A stretch of DNA of 64,000 nucleotides from Rugosimonospora africana. Lineage in GTDB: Bacteria > Actinomycetota > Actinomycetes > Mycobacteriales > Micromonosporaceae. The notes beneath the pieces were generated by a model. The model was not told the DNA's origin and did not search any database. It saw only the letters and a program-made list of their open reading frames with translations. Positions 34,902 through 43,854 of this stretch are shown here, one piece after another. The stretch's first letter is position 1; the number at the start of each line of letters is the position of its first letter. The stretch covers positions 1-64,000 of the forward strand of contig NZ_BONZ01000100.1 in the NCBI RefSeq assembly GCF_016862975.1. Reading direction: 5' to 3'. The translations under genes were made by a program, and so were the position numbers.

Positions 34902-35917
34902 GCAGGCCTGACGACTATCCGGGATCAACAACGGTGCGTTGACCGATCCCGGTGGAGGTTGATCGGGGAGGCGGAGGGCCCCGGTGAGTCCCGGCTCGCC
35001 ACCGTCGACGAACTCCTCGGCAGGCCGCGGTCAGCCGAGGAGTTCATCGATCTCGTCGCCGATGGCGCGCTCTTCGTCGGTCGGCACCGCTGAGCTCGAT
35101 GTCGCGGTCATTGAAGCACCGAGCGACGCCGCAGGGGCGACGGAGGACGTCCGTCGGGGAGGGCTGTCCGGCACGGAAGCGCATGAGCCGTACCTGTCAT
35201 CGAAGCTTCCGTCCATTTGACCCGCAGCGCGACCTCTGAGCCCAGCATGCTCGTATCTTATGTGAGGCATGCGAGGTGATCGATCGGACACGTAAGAACA
35301 AGGATCTCGGAGAATGCGACCGAGCACAAGCCCGTTGGGGTTCAAGTCCGCGCAGAGGTCAACGCCTCGAAACTGAGCTTGACCTGGAGTGTTGGGGTTT
35401 GGTGTGTGTCGGGGTCAACACGAACCATTACCCAACGCCGCGCTGCCCTATCAACACAGCTACCCATCAGGGCGGGGATGTACGCGCTGCCCTAACAGCA
35501 GGCTCTGTAGGCGCGGTCGCGGGCGTGCTTGACGACCGCGCCTACATGCTCTGCCGTTATGACTGGCTTTCCAGCGCATCGGCCTGGCGGCGGAGCCCTG
35601 CCGCGATGTCGTCTCAGCCGGGACCATGCGGGTAGAGGCTATGTGCCGCTTCGCGCATGAGCGACGGTTCGTCCAGTCGCTGCAGAGCGTGCTGATCGCC
35701 GTCCTGGCCATGGCCTCGCTGCCGACGATCGTCTTGTTCCGCGCTAGCGCTGTTCCCGCCAATCGAACGGGATGATGGCCGCCCGCACCTGTTCGCGGCT
35801 CGCCGGTGTGACGGCGAGGCCACGGCGTCCCGCGCCGGAACCTCGTCGAAGAAGCCTGAGGCAACGATCCGAGTTCTGCCTCCCGGCGCGGGACAACAGG
35901 GTGGCGCCAGAAGTCTG
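34902..35917. other. Gene-free stretch with a perfect inverted repeat
   Basis: No complete gene. A short plus-strand frame reads RLATVDELLGRPRSAEEFID then LVADGALFVGRHR before a stop at 35090-35092; it looks protein-like but is unrecognised. Inside it a perfect 12-bp inverted repeat (35010-35021 with 35034-35045) could form a hairpin, possibly a terminator for the SapA-like gene. The second copy of the dispersed 24-bp repeat is at 35416-35439. Confidence 0.4.
35416..35439. repeat. Dispersed 24-bp repeat, copy 2
   Basis: 22 of 24 bases match 6572-6595. On the minus strand GGGT pairs with ACCC around the conserved TGGTTCGTG, so the stem is kept although its bases differ from copy 1. No recombinase fragment is seen beside this copy. 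Confidence 0.4.
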
Positions 35918-36961
35918 TCAATCTGTTTCGGGAAGGGTTCGGGGTAGTCCGAAGCGCGCCATGACGTTGGTGTTGCTGAAGCCGGTGATGGTGGTGATGT
36001 GGTCGTCGGCGGTGATGACCAGGAGCGTGTAGGCGCGGTAGACACTGGCGTGGGGGTCTGCCACGTAGACGCCGAAGGCTGGCTGGCCGTTAGCGCGGGT
36101 GGGTACCACGCGGTAGGTGCGGCCGGGGCGGAAGACGACGGCGGCGAAGAGGCGCTGGGCTGACTCGATGCCGCGGTATTCCAGCATGGCCGGGGGCATG
36201 GAGAGTCTCACGTCGGTGGCGAGCAGTTCGATCAGGGCGTCCAGGTCGGCGCGTTCCAGGGCGTCAGTGAGCCGGGCGACGAGCCGGTGTTCGGCGGCGG
36301 TGTCGGGTTGGCGTACAGGCCTGCGGCTGCCGGTGCCGCTGGGGTCGGCGAGGTGGTTGTCGACGGTGGCGCGGGCGCGTTTGAGGGCGCTGTTTACGGC
36401 TTCCTGGGTGGCGTCGAGCATCTGGGCGACTTCGGCGGCGTGGTAGCCCAGGACGTCGCGGAGGACGAGCGCGGCGCGTTGGCGTGGGGGCATCAACTGC
36501 AGGGCGGTGATGAAGGCCAGCGAGATGGCCTCGGCGCTCTCGTAGCGGGCCTCCGGTCCAGGGCGTTGGTCGACGAGATGGTCGAGCAGCACGTCCGGAT
36601 ATGGTTCCAGCCACGGCGGAGCGTCGCCGGCGCCGGCGGGTTCGGGCAGGGCGGCCTCGGGCAGCGGGGGGGCGATGCGCGGGCGTCGGCTGTCGGCGCG
36701 CAACATGTCCAGGCACCGATTGGTCGCAATCTTGTAGAGCCAGGTCCGCAGCGAGGACCGCTGGCCGAACTCGCCGAGGCTACGCCAGGCGGACACGAGG
36801 GTCTCCTGGAGTGCGTCCTCGGCGTCCTGCAGCGACCCGAGGATGCGGTAGCAGTGCACCTGCAACTCGTGGGAGTGGCCCTGGACCAGGTCGCGGAACG
36901 CGTTGTGGTCACCGGCCCGAGCCCGATCGATCAGGTCCGTCGTGTCCATCTCCATCGGCAT
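35918..36961 (-). CDS. ECF sigma factor with SnoaL-like C-terminal domain (SigG-like)
   Basis: 347 residues from ATG 36961 (GAGGA just upstream; ATG at 36955 is possible). Region 2 is IDRARAGDHNAFRDLVQGHS...CYRILGSLQDAEDALQETLV with SSLRTWLYKIATNRCLDMLR. A linker with WLEPYPD follows, and region 4 is ALQLMPPRQRAALVLRDVLG...VNSALKRARATV. The C-terminal ~120 residues form a SnoaL/NTF2-like domain (RLTDALERADLDALIELLAT, RGIESAQRLF) typical of SigG/SigJ-type ECF factors without a membrane anti-sigma factor; it tunes activity, possibly by ligand. It is divergent from a YCII gene, a common partner of such sigma factors. Confidence 0.93.
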   Translation of the reverse strand: MPMEMDTTDLIDRARAGDHNAFRDLVQGHSHELQVHCYRILGSLQDAEDALQETLVSAWRSLGEFGQRSSLRTWLYKIATNRCLDMLRADSRRPRIAPPLPEAALPEPAGAGDAPPWLEPYPDVLLDHLVDQRPGPEARYESAEAISLAFITALQLMPPRQRAALVLRDVLGYHAAEVAQMLDATQEAVNSALKRARATVDNHLADPSGTGSRRPVRQPDTAAEHRLVARLTDALERADLDALIELLATDVRLSMPPAMLEYRGIESAQRLFAAVVFRPGRTYRVVPTRANGQPAFGVYVADPHASVYRAYTLLVITADDHITTITGFSNTNVMARFGLPRTLPETD

Positions 36962-37136
36962 GCATCCTCGCTCTTCTTCTTTCCGCAGGCGCGTTCGCCT
37001 CGCTCAACGATAAAGACGCCGCCGGTTCGGCAAATTGGGCGGTGTCTGCGCGCCCGATTCACGGCCGTGCCGGCGTCTACCCGGTTAGAGGCGGTCCCAG
37101 TCCGGGGCGCGCCCCGGATACAGAACAGGACCGCAG

Positions 37137-37436
37137 ATGGCCAACTACGTTTTCTCCTTCCGTGTGCCCTCCAACTACAGGCCCAACGCCGGGACGCCGG
37201 CCGAGTGGCAGGCCTGGTTCGGCGGGCTGGGCTCGGCCCTGGTGGACGTCGGCCACGCGGTGACCGATTACGCCTCGCTCGGCGAGGTCGGCGGCAGCGG
37301 CTCCCGGATGATCGGCCATTCGGTGGTGTCCGCCGAGGACATGGACTCTGCGCTGGCGCTGGCCAAGGACTGCCCGGTGCTGCGGGTCGGCGGCGGGGTC
37401 GAGGTCGGCCCCGTGATGGAAGCCGCCGGCTCGTGA
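37137..37436 (+). CDS. YCII family protein
   Basis: 99 residues from ATG 37137 with AGGA upstream. The dimeric alpha+beta YCII/DGPF fold is seen in ANYVFSFRVPSNYRP at the start, EWQAWFGGLGSALVDVGHAV, GHSVVSAEDMDSALALAKDC and the final GGGVEVGPVME. YCII proteins may catalyse small lyase or dehalogenase reactions and are often controlled by ECF sigma factors; the divergent sigma gene supports that link. The substrate is unknown. Confidence 0.88.
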   Translation: MANYVFSFRVPSNYRPNAGTPAEWQAWFGGLGSALVDVGHAVTDYASLGEVGGSGSRMIGHSVVSAEDMDSALALAKDCPVLRVGGGVEVGPVMEAAGS

Positions 37437-37510
37437 GCGACGCCATGACTGCATCGACGGCGCGCCGTCTCGAACAGTGATAGCCGACAACATTGTCAGA
37501 GGAGCACGGA

Positions 37511-38110
37511 ATGGGAAAGATCGTCATCAGCTCAAATGTCACACTCGATGGAGTGGTCCAAGACCCGGACGGCGAGGAGGGCTTCGAGCGGGGCGGCTGG
37601 TTCCACCAGTTCGTGGGGGGCAAAGACCTCGAAGACTGGGTCGCCCGAGAGACGGAGGAAGCGCTGGGGGCCGAGGCGCTACTGCTGGGCGGGCGGAGCA
37701 GTGAGTGGTTCGTGTCCCGGATGCTATCGCGCGATGGCGCGGATGTCCGCGTAAGCCCCGAGTGGGCGGACAGAGTGAAAGGCATCCCCAAGTACGTCGT
37801 GTCGTCGACTCTCGAAGATCCTCAGTGGAGCGACGCCACGGTCCTCAACGGCGATGTGGTAAAGGAGATTTCGGAGCTGAAGCGGAAAGTGGACGGGGAA
37901 ATCCTGGTCTACGGCAGCTATCAGCTCGTGCGCATACTGATAGAACAGAACCTGGCCGATGAACTGCGGCTGGTAGTTTTCCCGGTCGTGCTGGGAACCG
38001 GCCTGCGTATGTTCGACGAGACCAGTGACAAGAAGCCGCTGCACCTGGTCAACACGCGAAAGATCGGTGACGGCCTGGTGTTCTACACCTACGAGTTCGT
38101 GCAAGGCTAA
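37511..38110 (+). CDS. Dihydrofolate reductase family protein (RibD C-terminal-like)
   Basis: 199 residues from ATG 37511, with AGAGGAG six bases upstream; an in-frame codon at 37493 has no site. It has the RibD_C/DHFR-like reductase fold: KIVISSNVTLDGVVQDPDGE, LLLGGRSSEWF, KYVVSSTLEDPQWSDATVLN, the NADPH-binding GEILVYGSYQLVRILIEQNL and LRLVVFPVVLGTGLRMF, and a last strand VFYTYEF. These stand-alone proteins are probably NADPH-dependent reductases with no fixed substrate. The gene lies downstream of the YCII gene with 74 bp between them, possibly one unit. Confidence 0.92.
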   Translation: MGKIVISSNVTLDGVVQDPDGEEGFERGGWFHQFVGGKDLEDWVARETEEALGAEALLLGGRSSEWFVSRMLSRDGADVRVSPEWADRVKGIPKYVVSSTLEDPQWSDATVLNGDVVKEISELKRKVDGEILVYGSYQLVRILIEQNLADELRLVVFPVVLGTGLRMFDETSDKKPLHLVNTRKIGDGLVFYTYEFVQG

Positions 38111-38185
38111 CGGCTGTAGGCGGTGACGAAGTCGCGGTCGTCGGTGTTGAAGTAGCGTCCCCCGTTTTGACGGACGGGGAGAAGG

Positions 38186-39352
38186 TTGGTGGCGGGCGGG
38201 TTGATGGGGTCGCGGATGCCGGTCCTCCCCCACACCTGGCTCGAAGCAGTCTCGTTGTCCGGGCAGGCGCTGATGCGGACCTTTGGAGTCGGTGAGGGAG
38301 ATCTGCCCGTCGCGGTGACCAACGGCCGAGTGTTACGCCGTGCCAGCCCGGGAACGGTCGCGGAGTCACAGGGGTTGACCTATCACGTTGCGACGCACCA
38401 ACCCGACCTTGTCGTCGTCGGCGCCGGACCGGCCGGGCTGGCGGCGGCGGTCTACGGCGCCTCTGAGGGCCTCGCCACCGTTCTCCTGGACGGCACCGGT
38501 CTCGGCGGTCAGGCCGCCAAGAGCGCGCGGATCGAGAACTACCTCGGATTCCCCCACGGGGTCAGCGGCGAGCAGCTGACCCGCCTGGCGATGCTGCAGG
38601 CCCTCAAGTTCGGCGTCCAGATCTATTCACCGTGCGAGGTCACCAGCCTTGACCTCTCCGACGAAAAGCGACCCGTCGTGATACTCAGCGACGGGTCGCA
38701 GATCCAGACCGCGGCAGTCATCGCGGCCACCGGTGCGCGCTACCGACGCCTCGACATCCCGCGCTGGGAGGAGTTCGAGCAGTGCGGATGCATTCGGTAC
38801 GCCGCGGCCGACCTCGACGTCCGCGACTACGAGTCCCAGTCGGTGGCTGTGGTGGGCGGCGCCAATTCGGCCGGCCAGGCGGCGCTCACCCTCGCCGCCC
38901 GTGGTTGCACGGTGCACCTGGTAGTGCGCTCTGCCGACCTCGGGGCGAAAATGTCGGCGTACCTGGCCGAGCGTATCCATGCCCACCCGCGGATCCGCGT
39001 CCGGACCCGGAGCGTTCTACGCGAGCTGCAGGGCGACAGCGCCCTGGCCTCGGTCGTCTTGCAGGGGAACGACGAGCTCGACCAGCTGGACTGCCGGGGC
39101 CTGTTCTGTTTCATCGGCGCCGACCCTGTGGCGGCTTGGATGAGGGGCCTCGCCAAGGACGGCAACGGCTTCGTCCTAACCGACAGCCGTCTTCCCGCCG
39201 GTACCCACAAGGCGCCGTTGCCGTTTCAGACCAGTGCTGCCCGGGTCTTCGCGGTCGGCGATGTCCGTGCAAGTTCGATCAAGCGGGTCGCCACGGCCGT
39301 CGGCGAGGGCGCGAGCGCGGTCTCCTCCGTCCACCTCCTGCTTGCCTCCTAG
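38186..39352 (+). CDS. Thioredoxin reductase-like FAD-dependent oxidoreductase, N-terminally shortened
   Basis: About 388 residues from GTG 38186 (GAGAAGG nearby). The flavoprotein core has the FAD motif VVVGAGPAGLAAAVYG near residue 75-90, GGQAAKSARIENYLGFP, the NAD(P)-binding VAVVGGANSAGQAAL and the C-terminal FAD motif VFAVGDVRASSIKRVATAVG. The redox CxxC of true thioredoxin reductases is absent, as in the actinobacterial relatives that carry an N-terminal regulatory domain. Here the protein starts inside the linker (GDLPVAVTNGRVLRR), so the expected ~170-residue N-terminal domain is missing. The enzyme core may still work with a thiol or flavin partner, but the shortened form is suspect. 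Confidence 0.85.
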   Translation: MVAGGLMGSRMPVLPHTWLEAVSLSGQALMRTFGVGEGDLPVAVTNGRVLRRASPGTVAESQGLTYHVATHQPDLVVVGAGPAGLAAAVYGASEGLATVLLDGTGLGGQAAKSARIENYLGFPHGVSGEQLTRLAMLQALKFGVQIYSPCEVTSLDLSDEKRPVVILSDGSQIQTAAVIAATGARYRRLDIPRWEEFEQCGCIRYAAADLDVRDYESQSVAVVGGANSAGQAALTLAARGCTVHLVVRSADLGAKMSAYLAERIHAHPRIRVRTRSVLRELQGDSALASVVLQGNDELDQLDCRGLFCFIGADPVAAWMRGLAKDGNGFVLTDSRLPAGTHKAPLPFQTSAARVFAVGDVRASSIKRVATAVGEGASAVSSVHLLLAS

Positions 39353-39399
39353 TGGGAGCTGCCGGGTCAGTCGCTGACAGAGTCGGCGCCTGGTAGCCG

Positions 39400-39690
39400 C
39401 GGCCTTCCGCGCCGCCCGCAACCGACAGCGCCACCCCCGCTGGCAGGATGTAGAGCGCCTCCAGCACGACCGGTACCGTCCCCGCGAGTGATGCCGATAC
39501 GAACGCGGCCGAAGCCGGCCGGCTCCTTGATGAAGGTTCCGCGCGGGTAGTCGCGGGGGATGCACGCCGTCCCAGCTGTCGTGACTCGGTACACCCTGCC
39601 TGACCCATCCATAACGGTGCCGTGATGCCAATGCCATCCGGTGTCGTGCCCCGCCGCGATGATGACCCGCCGCAGCATGTAGGCGTTCTG
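39400..39690 (-). pseudogene. Broken copy of the secreted cupin gene
   Basis: The minus strand reads YMLRRVIIAAGHDTGWHWHH and IPRDYPRGTFIKEPAGFGRV, parallel to the intact cupin at 49258-49728 (AGQSTGWHWHQG, YPRGSFIQEPKGADHV). The match then moves to another frame with GTVPVVLEALYILPAGVALS. The signal peptide and last part are missing. It is a decayed paralogue, pointing to duplication within the window. 39700-40244 holds no recognisable gene. Confidence 0.75.
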
Positions 39691-40244
39691 CCGAGTGCGA
39701 TCCGCGCGACGGTCCTCGACATCGAGGTTCCGTTTCTCTCATACCCGACTGGAACACAAAGGTGCGAAAGGCCGATTCGGACTGAACAGATTCTCGACTG
39801 TTCCGGCGTAGCTACGAGCGATACGTACGCTAGCCAGACCGCCCGACTGAGGGCCTCGGTTGGCAGCCTTGGGCCTAGCCTTCCGCCGCTACGGTGAGTT
39901 CTGTAACGGCCAGCCGCTTGCTGATCGCGGGGTTGGTGAGCACCGGATGAGGCAGTGGACCGGCCGGAACACTGCTTCGACTAGCGACCCGGGGCACGGC
40001 CGCGACGGGAATCCGCACCGCCGTGTCCTCCTGGTCCACATTGCCCACGGATGCGGGCGCTGTCGTTCGACGCAGCGTCCCGCGGTCACCATCGGCGGGC
40101 TGATCAGGGTGCAGGCGAAGCTGGTGCCACGAGCCGATCACGTACGGAACTCACCGGGCGCGGCCGCTCCGCTAGCGCTGATCGCGTGTGCGTTGCTGGT
40201 CAAAGGCCTCTTATGCGAGTCCGGAAAACCCGGAACCGAGGATG

Positions 40245-40781
40245 TCAATGAGGGCTCGTCTTGACGACGACATCGCGGTTGTCGCTCCAAACGGCGTCTC
40301 GTACGGCCGCTACCAGCCGCCGCTGGCGTTCGACGTCCCGCCGGTCTGTGAACAGCACTCCATCCAAGTGATCGGTCTCGTGCTGTATACAGCGCGCCAG
40401 CAGGCCCTCGCCCACGATCTGGACCGGGTCGCCTTTGACCGTATGGCCGGTTGCCACCACGTTCATCCGGCGCTTCGTGTCGAGGTAGATGCCAGGAAGG
40501 GAGAGACAACCCTCCGGGCCGTCCTGCTCCGTCTCGTCCGGAAACGACAGCATCGGGTTGACCACGTGGTCCACCTTGCCGGCGCCGAGCGCGGGGCTGA
40601 TCACAAAGACCCGGAGCCCCACACCGATCTGCGGCGCGGCCAAACCCGCACCACCCGCCTTCTGAAGCGTGTCACGCAGGTCGCGCACCAACTTCCGTAA
40701 CTCGGCGTCGTAAACTTCCACCGGGCTGGCCGGTCGCCGCAGAACTGGATCGCCGACGAGTCTGATCGAAACCGCAGTCAT
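40245..40781 (-). CDS. def: Peptide deformylase
   Basis: 178 residues. All three deformylase motifs are present: GAGLAAPQIG (motif 1, residues 44-53), EGCLSLPG (motif 2, Cys92 a metal ligand) and QHETDHLDG (motif 3, His134 and His138 metal ligands with catalytic Glu135). It removes the formyl group from nascent proteins in the cytoplasm. The gene lies 74 bp downstream of a drug-efflux MFS gene on the same strand and away from fmt or other translation genes, so it is probably an accessory copy. In the actinonin pathway a spare deformylase gives self-resistance; a similar role here is a guess. Confidence 0.95.
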   Translation of the reverse strand: MTAVSIRLVGDPVLRRPASPVEVYDAELRKLVRDLRDTLQKAGGAGLAAPQIGVGLRVFVISPALGAGKVDHVVNPMLSFPDETEQDGPEGCLSLPGIYLDTKRRMNVVATGHTVKGDPVQIVGEGLLARCIQHETDHLDGVLFTDRRDVERQRRLVAAVRDAVWSDNRDVVVKTSPH

Positions 40782-40855
40782 AACGCTCGCAATCTTCGTG
40801 ACGTACTTATCGAACTTCGACCTCGGTGGCCTGTCGGCCGGGATGAACTCGAACT

Positions 40856-42421
40856 TCAGTCCGCCGGGAGCACAGGGACCTCCGTAGCGCTCTCATGCAG
40901 GTCCCGGGTACGGATCAGAAGAACCGCCACCACCGCGCCCACCAGAGCGATGGCCGCGGCGGCGACCATCACCACGTCGAAAGCTGTCAGATATGCCTCC
41001 TGCGCCGCGCGCAGGGCTTGCGCGGCCAGAATGGGCTGACGAATCGAGGCCTGTAGCCCGGCGCCGCCGTCGGCGGCCACCGATGCCGCGGCCCGCCCAC
41101 CGAGCTCGCGACCAGCGGACGACTCCAGGAACTGATGGCTCGCCCTGTGCTGAAAGATCGCCCCCAGACCGGCGATGCCGATCGCGGTTCCGATCTGCTG
41201 AAAGGTGACATTGATGCCGGACGCCATGCCCGCCCGGGACGGATCTACGACGGCGATCGCCATGGCTGACCGACGACCGGTGAATAGTCCCATTCCGAGG
41301 CCACCGATGACGAAGGCCGGCAGCAGGGCCGTCCACGCGCTTCCGTTGGCTACGGCCGTGGCCAGCAAGAGCCCTGCGGTGATCGCGACGAGCGCCCCAG
41401 CCGCGACCAGACGGGCCGGCGCCCTTGATGCCAAGGCACCCGACGCCGCTGCGCTAACGAAGAGGCTGACGGTCAGCGGCAGCATCCGTACCCCATCCTC
41501 CCAGGCCGACAGCCGCAGGATGTTCTGCAGATAGGAGGTGAAGATAAAGATCGCGAACATGAACGAGCCAGCGCACAGCGCGGTCGCCACACTCATGCCG
41601 ACGAACGTGCGGTTGCGGAACAGCCGCAGATCGAGCATCGCCCGCTCGCCAGCCCGTCGTTCCACGACGACAAAGAGCGCCAGCAATACTCCGAAACCGA
41701 TGAAGGCACCGGTAATCAGCGCGCTCTCCCAGCCCTCGTCCTCACCGCGCAGTACGGCAAAGGCCAGCAACGACAGCGCCAGGCAGAAGATGACCAACCC
41801 GGCCCAGTCAAGCCGTCGCGCGTCGGCTTTTCGAGACTCACGCAGCCTCAGCTGTGCCACAACCAGTGCGACAAGCCCGGCCGGCACGTTGATGAGGAAG
41901 ATGAAGCGCCAGTCCCACGCTGTCAGCGCACCTCCGATCAACGGACCGAGCGCGATGGCCAGACCAGTCACCGCCCCGAACACTCCGAAGGCGGTCGCCC
42001 GCTCCCGACCCCGGTATTCGTGTCCGATCAGGGCCGGCCCGATGGCGTAAAGCACGGCGCCGCCGATGCCCTGCACGGCGCGGGCGACCGAGAGCATCAC
42101 GACATCGGTAGCCAGACCGCAGACCATCGAGGCCAGTACGAAGATGAGCAAGCCGACCAGGAACACCCGCTTGCGGCCGAGGCGGTCTGCGAGGGATCCC
42201 GCGGTCAGCAGGAAGACCGCGAGGCCGATCGAGTAGGCATCCAGCACCCACTGCAACGCAGAGAATGACGAGGAGTACGTCGCCTGCATGTTCGGCATCG
42301 CCACGTAGACGACTGTCAGATCGAGCATCAGCATGAACGTCGCGATCGAAACGACCGCCAGCGTCCAAGCCCGATGGCGACTCCCGAGCGTGGATACGTC
42401 GTGATTAAGTGTAGTCGTCAA
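40856..42421 (-). CDS. MFS drug efflux transporter, DHA2 (EmrB/QacA) family
   Basis: 521 residues from TTG 42421, preceded by GGGGGAA four to five bases upstream. About 14 membrane helices, as in DHA2 pumps. Typical motifs are LDLTVVYVAMPNMQ in TM1, motif A as GSLADRLGRKRVFLVG, and motif C-like VTGLAIALGPLIGG with TAWDWRFIFLINVPAG. It exports hydrophobic drugs by proton antiport. It is followed by a peptide deformylase gene on the same strand, so the pair could be a resistance unit. Confidence 0.93.
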   Translation of the reverse strand: MTTTLNHDVSTLGSRHRAWTLAVVSIATFMLMLDLTVVYVAMPNMQATYSSSFSALQWVLDAYSIGLAVFLLTAGSLADRLGRKRVFLVGLLIFVLASMVCGLATDVVMLSVARAVQGIGGAVLYAIGPALIGHEYRGRERATAFGVFGAVTGLAIALGPLIGGALTAWDWRFIFLINVPAGLVALVVAQLRLRESRKADARRLDWAGLVIFCLALSLLAFAVLRGEDEGWESALITGAFIGFGVLLALFVVVERRAGERAMLDLRLFRNRTFVGMSVATALCAGSFMFAIFIFTSYLQNILRLSAWEDGVRMLPLTVSLFVSAAASGALASRAPARLVAAGALVAITAGLLLATAVANGSAWTALLPAFVIGGLGMGLFTGRRSAMAIAVVDPSRAGMASGINVTFQQIGTAIGIAGLGAIFQHRASHQFLESSAGRELGGRAAASVAADGGAGLQASIRQPILAAQALRAAQEAYLTAFDVVMVAAAAIALVGAVVAVLLIRTRDLHESATEVPVLPAD

Positions 42422-42797
42422 GATCTTCCCCCGGATCCGCGGCCTATGCCCGTCTTGCCGGAGGAGACTAGCCAGCGCGTGTGAAAGAAGACTTGATTCG
42501 CTGTAGCCATGACGGTGATGCCCGCAGCGCGTCGCACGCGCGTGGGCGGCGCTCGCGCAACCACACGCACTACCGAGCCATGCGATTCGACCGACAAGCC
42601 GTCGCGTCGCTCAGATCGGCTACGGCCATTGTCCCTCCGACGCTCCCAGGACCACGTCGCTTCCCGCCGACCGTTGATCCCGTCGGTCGCCGACACTCGC
42701 TGGGTCGCGTTGCAGACGTTAAGCCGTACGACTGTGAACTACTATTGGACGAACGCTTCAGCATCCGCTCAGTCCGCCCTGCTTCAGTGGTCCGGCG
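42422..42797. other. Divergent intergenic region
   Basis: Region between the leftward MFS gene and the rightward KAS III gene. No gene or clear operator is recognised. Confidence 0.5.
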
Positions 42798-43751
42798 ATG
42801 TCTATTTCTCTGCAAAGCCGCAACGGCCACCCCGGCTCGCGGATCCTCAGTGTCGCCTCGTACCGTCCTCGTACCGAGGTGAGTAACGAGGCGGTCGCCG
42901 CGCTGATCGACTCGAGCGACGATTGGATCCGCCGCCGCAGTGGTATCGAGTCCCGCCGTCACGCCGCCATCGATGAGAACCTGGCCACTATGGCCACGGC
43001 GGCTGCCGCCAAGGCCCTCGCCGACGCCGGTATCGACCCCGGCAACGTCTCAGCCGTCCTCGTCGCAACGATGTCTCATCGCGGCCGTGCGACGACCGTG
43101 GCGCCCTTGGTGGCCGATGCCTTGGGCGCCAGCAAGGCCGGGGCCCTGGATCTGGGCGCGGCATGTGCCGGTTTCCCTTACGCCCTGGCGACCGCCGACA
43201 CACTCGTTCGTGGTGGCGCGGCCGATCACGTCGTCCTGGTCGGCGCCGAACGCATGACCGACATTATCGACGAGCACGACCGCAGCACGGCGTTCCTCTT
43301 CGGCGACGGGGCTGGCGCCGTGGTGGTTGGCCCGGCAGCGAGATGCGGTATAGGTCCCGTGGTGTGGGGCGCGGACGGCGCCCGACACGAGGCACTGAGG
43401 TTCGACGAGACAGGCATCCTCCGCATGGCCGGGCCCGAGGTCTTCCGGTGGGCGACATCAGTCATTCCGGAGGTGGCTCGGCGCGCACTTGACGCGGCGG
43501 GTCTCAGCGCGGGCGATCTCGCTGCGTTCATTCCCCATCAGGCCAACCTACGCATCACCTTGGCCGCGGCGAAGGCCCTGCAGCTGAGCCCTCAGGTCCA
43601 TCTCGCCACCGATATCACCACCAACGGCAACACCGGCGCCGCCTCCATCCCTCAGGCGATGGCCGCCTTGCCCGACGTCAGCGGTCCCGCGCTGCTGGTC
43701 GGCTTCGGCGCCGGCCTGGCGTACGCGGCCCAGGTCATCGAGCTTCCGTGA
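42798..43751 (+). CDS. 3-oxoacyl-ACP synthase III (KAS III/FabH-like)
   Basis: 317 residues. The thiolase-fold catalytic triad is complete: Cys123 in DLGAACAGFPYAL, His246 in FIPHQANLRI and Asn277 in TTNGNTGAASIP. SDDWIRRRSGIESRR near the N-terminus and LFGDGAGAVVV are typical KAS III blocks. It condenses an acyl starter with malonyl-ACP, or transfers acyl groups in specialised pathways. The ATG lacks a clear ribosome site. It is followed at 104 bp by a truncated acyl-CoA ligase and lies a few kb from a fatty acyl-AMP ligase, so it probably served acyl metabolite assembly and not housekeeping fatty acid synthesis (no fabD/acpP/fabF beside it). Confidence 0.93.
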   Translation: MSISLQSRNGHPGSRILSVASYRPRTEVSNEAVAALIDSSDDWIRRRSGIESRRHAAIDENLATMATAAAAKALADAGIDPGNVSAVLVATMSHRGRATTVAPLVADALGASKAGALDLGAACAGFPYALATADTLVRGGAADHVVLVGAERMTDIIDEHDRSTAFLFGDGAGAVVVGPAARCGIGPVVWGADGARHEALRFDETGILRMAGPEVFRWATSVIPEVARRALDAAGLSAGDLAAFIPHQANLRITLAAAKALQLSPQVHLATDITTNGNTGAASIPQAMAALPDVSGPALLVGFGAGLAYAAQVIELP

Positions 43752-43854
43752 CGTCACCGGCACGAGACGCCGCGCGAACGGCGCCAATCGTTGCGCAATC
43801 GACTGAACGAGAACTGCCGCTCGCGGTGCAGTCGTTCTCCAGCGGCGTCAGGCA

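Noticed and set aside
35325-35360. tRNA T-arm-like sequence GTTCAAGTCC
   Set aside because: The flanking bases do not form the 5-bp T stem and no acceptor, D or anticodon arm can be drawn.
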